Shown here: positions 61,197 through 64,000 of the stretch, in pieces
Numbering within the stretch: position 1 is the first letter of the stretch
Layout of the letters: the number at the start of each line of letters is the position of its first letter
NCBI RefSeq assembly: GCF_009928425.1
Contig: NZ_JAABNS010000001.1
Location: 1,922,001-1,986,000, forward strand
Source: Pseudarthrobacter sp. ATCC 49987
GTDB lineage: Bacteria > Actinomycetota > Actinomycetes > Actinomycetales > Micrococcaceae
Length of the DNA: 64,000 nucleotides
Direction of reading: 5' to 3'
Position numbers and translations under genes: made by a program
Notes under the pieces: model-generated
What the model was told of the DNA's origin: nothing
The model's database searches: none
What the model saw: the letters and a program-made list of their open reading frames with translations, nothing else

Positions 61197-62907
61197 CCGA
61201 TTTCCCTTCCACATCGGCGTCCTGCACATCGTCGAAAACGAACTGGAATATGCTCTCGATGGTGCTGCCCAAGAAATCGTCCTCGATGCTGGCCCAATGA
61301 TTCGTCAGGAGATCCACCAATACTTCCCCGCCATCCACGTTCTTGAACCACGGGTTCTTCTTGCCCTTGGACGCCAGCCCAATCGCGCTTCGGATTTCCT
61401 GGGACGATTTGCCGCAGGATGCTTCCCATTCAGCCGGATCTGTCCCCTCAAGTTTGGGTACCGAGAGTTTCGCAGCGACGGCCGAGCAGACCGCCTCTTC
61501 GCTCATCAGTTCTGCGGCCCGATCCACCATTTCCCGCAAACCTGCCGCGTTGAGGCCGTGGACGAGTTCGTCTTCAAGAGCTCGGCCATTCTGCCATCGA
61601 GCGACAATCACGCCGGCGGCCTGCGCGGCCGCAACGTTCGGCGCTACCTTAGGATCGTCGTTGTCCATGAGGACGAGGGACGGGTACCCCAGGTTGCTAA
61701 ACAATCGCGCCCTGTCTGGGGCGTCGTTACCACCCCTGCCATCGACGATAGCTAGCCCCAAGGACACACTGCTGGAGTGCCCTTTTGTGAGGCGTACGGC
61801 GTCACGGTGTCGAAACAATCCGCGAAGCAGGCCCACCTCTGTAGCACCCTCGCCGACGACTACCTTTCGCGACAGCAGAGCCGATGGTGCCGAGCGGAAC
61901 ACTCCCTGGGCGGTCTCGAGCTCCTCCGGGACCGGAAGAACGGTCGTTTTGCCATCGACAGACCGAACCACTGCCAGATCGTTGGTCTTAAGGCTTTCGA
62001 CCGCCATGGCGGAGTGTGTTGTGAACAGCACCTGGATGGATGCTGCGGTCGCCTTCTGCTGAAGCACATGCAACAGGTGTGCGAGACGATGTGGTTCGAG
62101 GCCATGCTCCACTTCATCAATGGCGATAATCGAACCCCCCTGTACGGAAGCCGCCTGGATGCCGAAACTGGTCAACCTCCTGGTCCCCAACCCGAACTGG
62201 GTAAGAGGGATAGGCCCGTCGTGCAACATCAGTGCATGGGCTGAAGACGCTGAGCTAGGCTCCAAACCGGGCCGTAGCTGAGCAAACGGGGCGCTCCCGA
62301 CCTCCCGACCTCCCGACCTCCCGAGAACTAGCCTGCGTCAAACCCGCGGCCACAAGGAGCGCCTCTGGTTGAGAGTCAAACACCGCCTTGCGAGCCAGCC
62401 GGTGAGCGTCCAGAATCACAGCAGCTCCTTGGCGAAGTTCAGTGAGACCGCTCAGGGCAGAAGTGCGCGTCCATCGAAGATGAATGTCTACTTGGTCATC
62501 GATCCGGAAGAAGCCCAGACGCTGCCGCTGGCTTGCGGTTACGGTGCGCGTTTCGTCGGTCCCGGGACGGATGACCTCCCAAATCGGTTCAAGGTCCTGT
62601 TCAACGGTCAACCGAATCACGAGGCAAGGTACCGCACCAGGAATTGGATCGTGTACCAATCTGCCATCCGGATAGATGCCTGACTGTTCTTTTCCGAGCT
62701 GGTTCTCCTGAACAAGGAAGTCAGGTAAATCGGTCACTGCTGCAGTGATGAGGATCGGCCGAACGGTGTTCCCACGGAAAAAGTCAGCGTCAGTAAAACG
62801 AAGCGTGTAGGTGGGTGACAGCACAGCTCCGACAGCATCGAGAATCGTAGTCTTCGTCGAATCACCGGGTCCGACCAATGCGAGGAGGGGACTGCCCCGG
62901 CTTTTGT
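61189..62907 (-). pseudogene. OLD-family ATPase-TOPRIM nuclease, Gabija GajA-like, truncated and out of frame
   Basis: Two frames make one protein. The upstream part starts inside the ATPase domain at SPLLALVGPGDSTKTTIL (Walker A of the GDSTK-type OLD ATPases) and ends out of frame at 62255. The downstream part has the ABC-type signature and Walker B region (TQFGLGTRRLTSFGIQA; IIAIDEVEHGLEPHRL; VLFTTHSAM) and then a TOPRIM domain (KVVVGEGATEVGLLRGLF; LVLMDNDDPKV). The break lies in four 8-bp repeats at 62294-62325; with two units (or five) the frame closes perfectly. About 20-25 N-terminal codons are replaced by an IS3-family element at about 62908. The nuclease is doubly disabled. Confidence 0.78.
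62294..62325. repeat. 8-bp tandem repeat, four units, inside the GajA-like gene
   Basis: CTCCCGAC repeated three times plus a fourth unit CTCCCGAG. On the coding strand this is GTCGGGAG-type repeats within EVGRSGG. Four units shift the frame; removal of two units gives ASSREVGSAPFAQLRPGLEP joined to the downstream frame. This is the arrangement of a slipped-strand switch. Confidence 0.85.
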
Positions 62908-62919
62908 TGACTCCGGGTC

Positions 62920-63786
62920 TTAGGCCGCTAAGAGCGCGGTCCGGTTGATTGTTTCATATTCGATCGGCGTGAGTTTTCCCAGCCGCCTTTGCCGTCGCCG
63001 GCGGTGGTACGTCCTTTCGATCCAGGTGGTGATCGCCAGACGGAGCTCCTGGCGTGTGAGCCATCTCTGGCGGTCCAGGACGTTTTTCTGCAGCAGCGAG
63101 AAGAACGACTCCATCGCGGCGTTGTCCGCGCACGCACCCACCCGGCCCATCGACCCTGCGAGCCCGTGGTGCCGGAGCGATTCGACGAAGCGGCGGGACC
63201 GAAACTGGGATCCCCGATCCGAATGCACCACCGTTCCGGCCGGGCGGCGTGAGCGCACCGCGTTCTCCAGCGCGGCCACCGCCAGCGAGGATTTCATCCG
63301 CGAGTCCATCGAGTACCCGACGATCCTCCCGGAATAGACGTCCTTCACCGCGCAGAGGTAGAGCTTCCCCTCGGCAGTGGGGTGTTCGGTGATGTCGGTC
63401 AGCCACAGCTCGTTCGGCGCCGCGGCGGTGAAGTCCCGCTCGACCAGGTCGTCGTGGACCGGTGGCCCCGGTTTCCGGTTCACGCCCCGCTTCTTGGAGA
63501 ACACGGACCAGATGCCGTGATCTCGGCACAATCGCTGGACCCTGTTCTCGCCGGCCGTAATGCCCTTCTCGGGGAGTTCGTCGGCGATGAAACGGTACCC
63601 GAAGGCCGGGTCGTCCTCGTGGATGTCCAGGGCGGCGTTGACCAGGTGCGCGTCCGCCCAGTCCCGGTCCGTCACCGGGCTGGCCCTCCACCGGTAATAG
63701 CCTTGCTTGCTGAACTTCAACACCCTGCAGGTCACCGCCACGGGAACACCGGCGGCGGCAAGATCCGTGACCAGCGGGTACATCAT
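62920..63786 (-). CDS. IS3-family transposase OrfB (rve integrase core)
   Basis: 288 residues. The DDE catalytic residues are visible: Asp in LWLTDITEH, Asp in VVHSDRGSQF and Glu in DNAAMESFFSLLQKN. An HTH_21-type region precedes them (DPAFGYRFIADELPEKGI). The start ATG 63786 overlaps the end of orfA by 4 bases, so a fused transframe product by -1 slippage at ccaaaatga is possible, as in other IS3 members. Confidence 0.93.
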   Translation of the reverse strand: MMYPLVTDLAAAGVPVAVTCRVLKFSKQGYYRWRASPVTDRDWADAHLVNAALDIHEDDPAFGYRFIADELPEKGITAGENRVQRLCRDHGIWSVFSKKRGVNRKPGPPVHDDLVERDFTAAAPNELWLTDITEHPTAEGKLYLCAVKDVYSGRIVGYSMDSRMKSSLAVAALENAVRSRRPAGTVVHSDRGSQFRSRRFVESLRHHGLAGSMGRVGACADNAAMESFFSLLQKNVLDRQRWLTRQELRLAITTWIERTYHRRRRQRRLGKLTPIEYETINRTALLAA

Positions 63787-64000
63787 TTTGGGTTGATGTC
63801 CCTCGCCAGATAAGCAGCAGCCCGGCGCAGAACCTCATTCTCCTGCTCCAGCAGGCGGTTGCGCTTCTTCAGCTCCCGCACCTCGGCCAACTCGGCCGCT
63901 GCCGGGCCGGCCCCGGATTCCTTACGCTCGGCGATGGCAATCCACCGTTTCAGCGTGGTGACCGAAACCCCGAAATCCTTCGCAATCTGCGCCAGCGGCG
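63783..64000 (-). CDS. IS3-family OrfA, C-terminal part (cut by window end)
   Basis: 71 residues to the stop at 63783: HTH PLAQIAKDFGVSVTTLKRWI followed by a leucine-zipper coiled coil ELAEVRELKKRNRLLEQENE, then VLRRAAAYLARDINPK. This is the DNA-binding/multimerisation part of IS3 transposases. The N-terminus lies outside the window. Confidence 0.92.
   Translation of the reverse strand, partial: PLAQIAKDFGVSVTTLKRWIAIAERKESGAGPAAAELAEVRELKKRNRLLEQENEVLRRAAAYLARDINPK

Larger units (their letters stand above)
62908..64000 (-). mobile_element. IS3-family insertion sequence (continues beyond the window)
   Basis: The left end is near TGACTCCGGG at 62908; it interrupts the N-terminus of the GajA-like gene. 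Contains orfB complete and orfA partial on the minus strand. The other end is outside the window, so target duplication cannot be checked. Confidence 0.85.

Noticed and set aside
62294..62325. CRISPR-like repeat
   Set aside because: Units are 8 bp without spacers and lie inside a coding region; no CRISPR array or cas gene is seen anywhere in the window.

Overview
The window is high-GC DNA with short gaps, many GTG/TTG starts and actinobacterial marker families: the DUF3090/SCO1664/histidine-phosphatase trio, DUF427, DUF7144, a baeRF protein and a MocR-type regulator. Gene content looks like Arthrobacter/Pseudarthrobacter or a close Micrococcaceae relative. This is inferred from family recognition, not from a marker-gene tree. 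It reads as chromosomal accessory DNA with an unusually high load of broken genes.

Layout. 1-4.6 kb: GYD-domain protein, membrane protein, thymidylate-kinase-like protein, M28 lipoprotein peptidase, frameshifted LssY-C protein. 4.5-8.8 kb: rhamnulokinase, a decayed rhamnulose-phosphate aldolase/dehydrogenase fused to the stump of an unrelated membrane protein, MFS transporter. 8.8-23.5 kb: two nearly identical CstB-like persulfide dioxygenase/rhodanese genes in inverted orientation. Between them lie SelO, a deletion scar of a divergent MocR/DMT-transporter pair, VOC protein, MFS transporter, broken beta-lactamase, baeRF protein, 5'-3' exonuclease, methionine aminopeptidase with a divergent XRE regulator, and a cytochrome P450. 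23.6-28.6 kb: stress proteins, then a sulfane-sulfur cluster (TauE exporter, three rhodaneses, CstR-type repressor, thioredoxin, OsmC-like protein). 28.9-39.9 kb: mostly single housekeeping or stress genes with remnants of Gfo/Idh and HxlR genes. 40.4-47.6 kb: a segment bounded by two direct copies of a tRNA-Leu 3'-end-like sequence. It carries a tandem SRPBCC gene, the phosphatase/DUF3090/SCO1664 operon and an ammonium transporter. 48.6-55.8 kb: a branched-chain/amide-type ABC transporter operon with an amidase and a TetR regulator. 56.0-58.7 kb: an IS21-family insertion with a 6-bp target duplication. 59.7-64.0 kb: a Gabija-like pair (UvrD-type helicase and OLD-type nuclease), with the nuclease cut by an IS3-family element and also out of frame through an 8-bp tandem repeat.

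How genes work together. Four copies of the palindrome ATACCCC-N2-GGGGTAT sit upstream of both cstB-like genes and in the divergent thioredoxin/rhodanese promoter region. This suggests one CstR repressor controls persulfide oxidation, sulfur transfer, thiol reduction and sulfite export across three places in the window. The ABC operon and its amidase look like uptake plus hydrolysis of an amide. The helicase/nuclease pair looks like an inactivated anti-phage system.

Caution: several frameshifts are single missing C or G bases in short C/G runs. Some may be consensus errors in the assembly, not real mutations.
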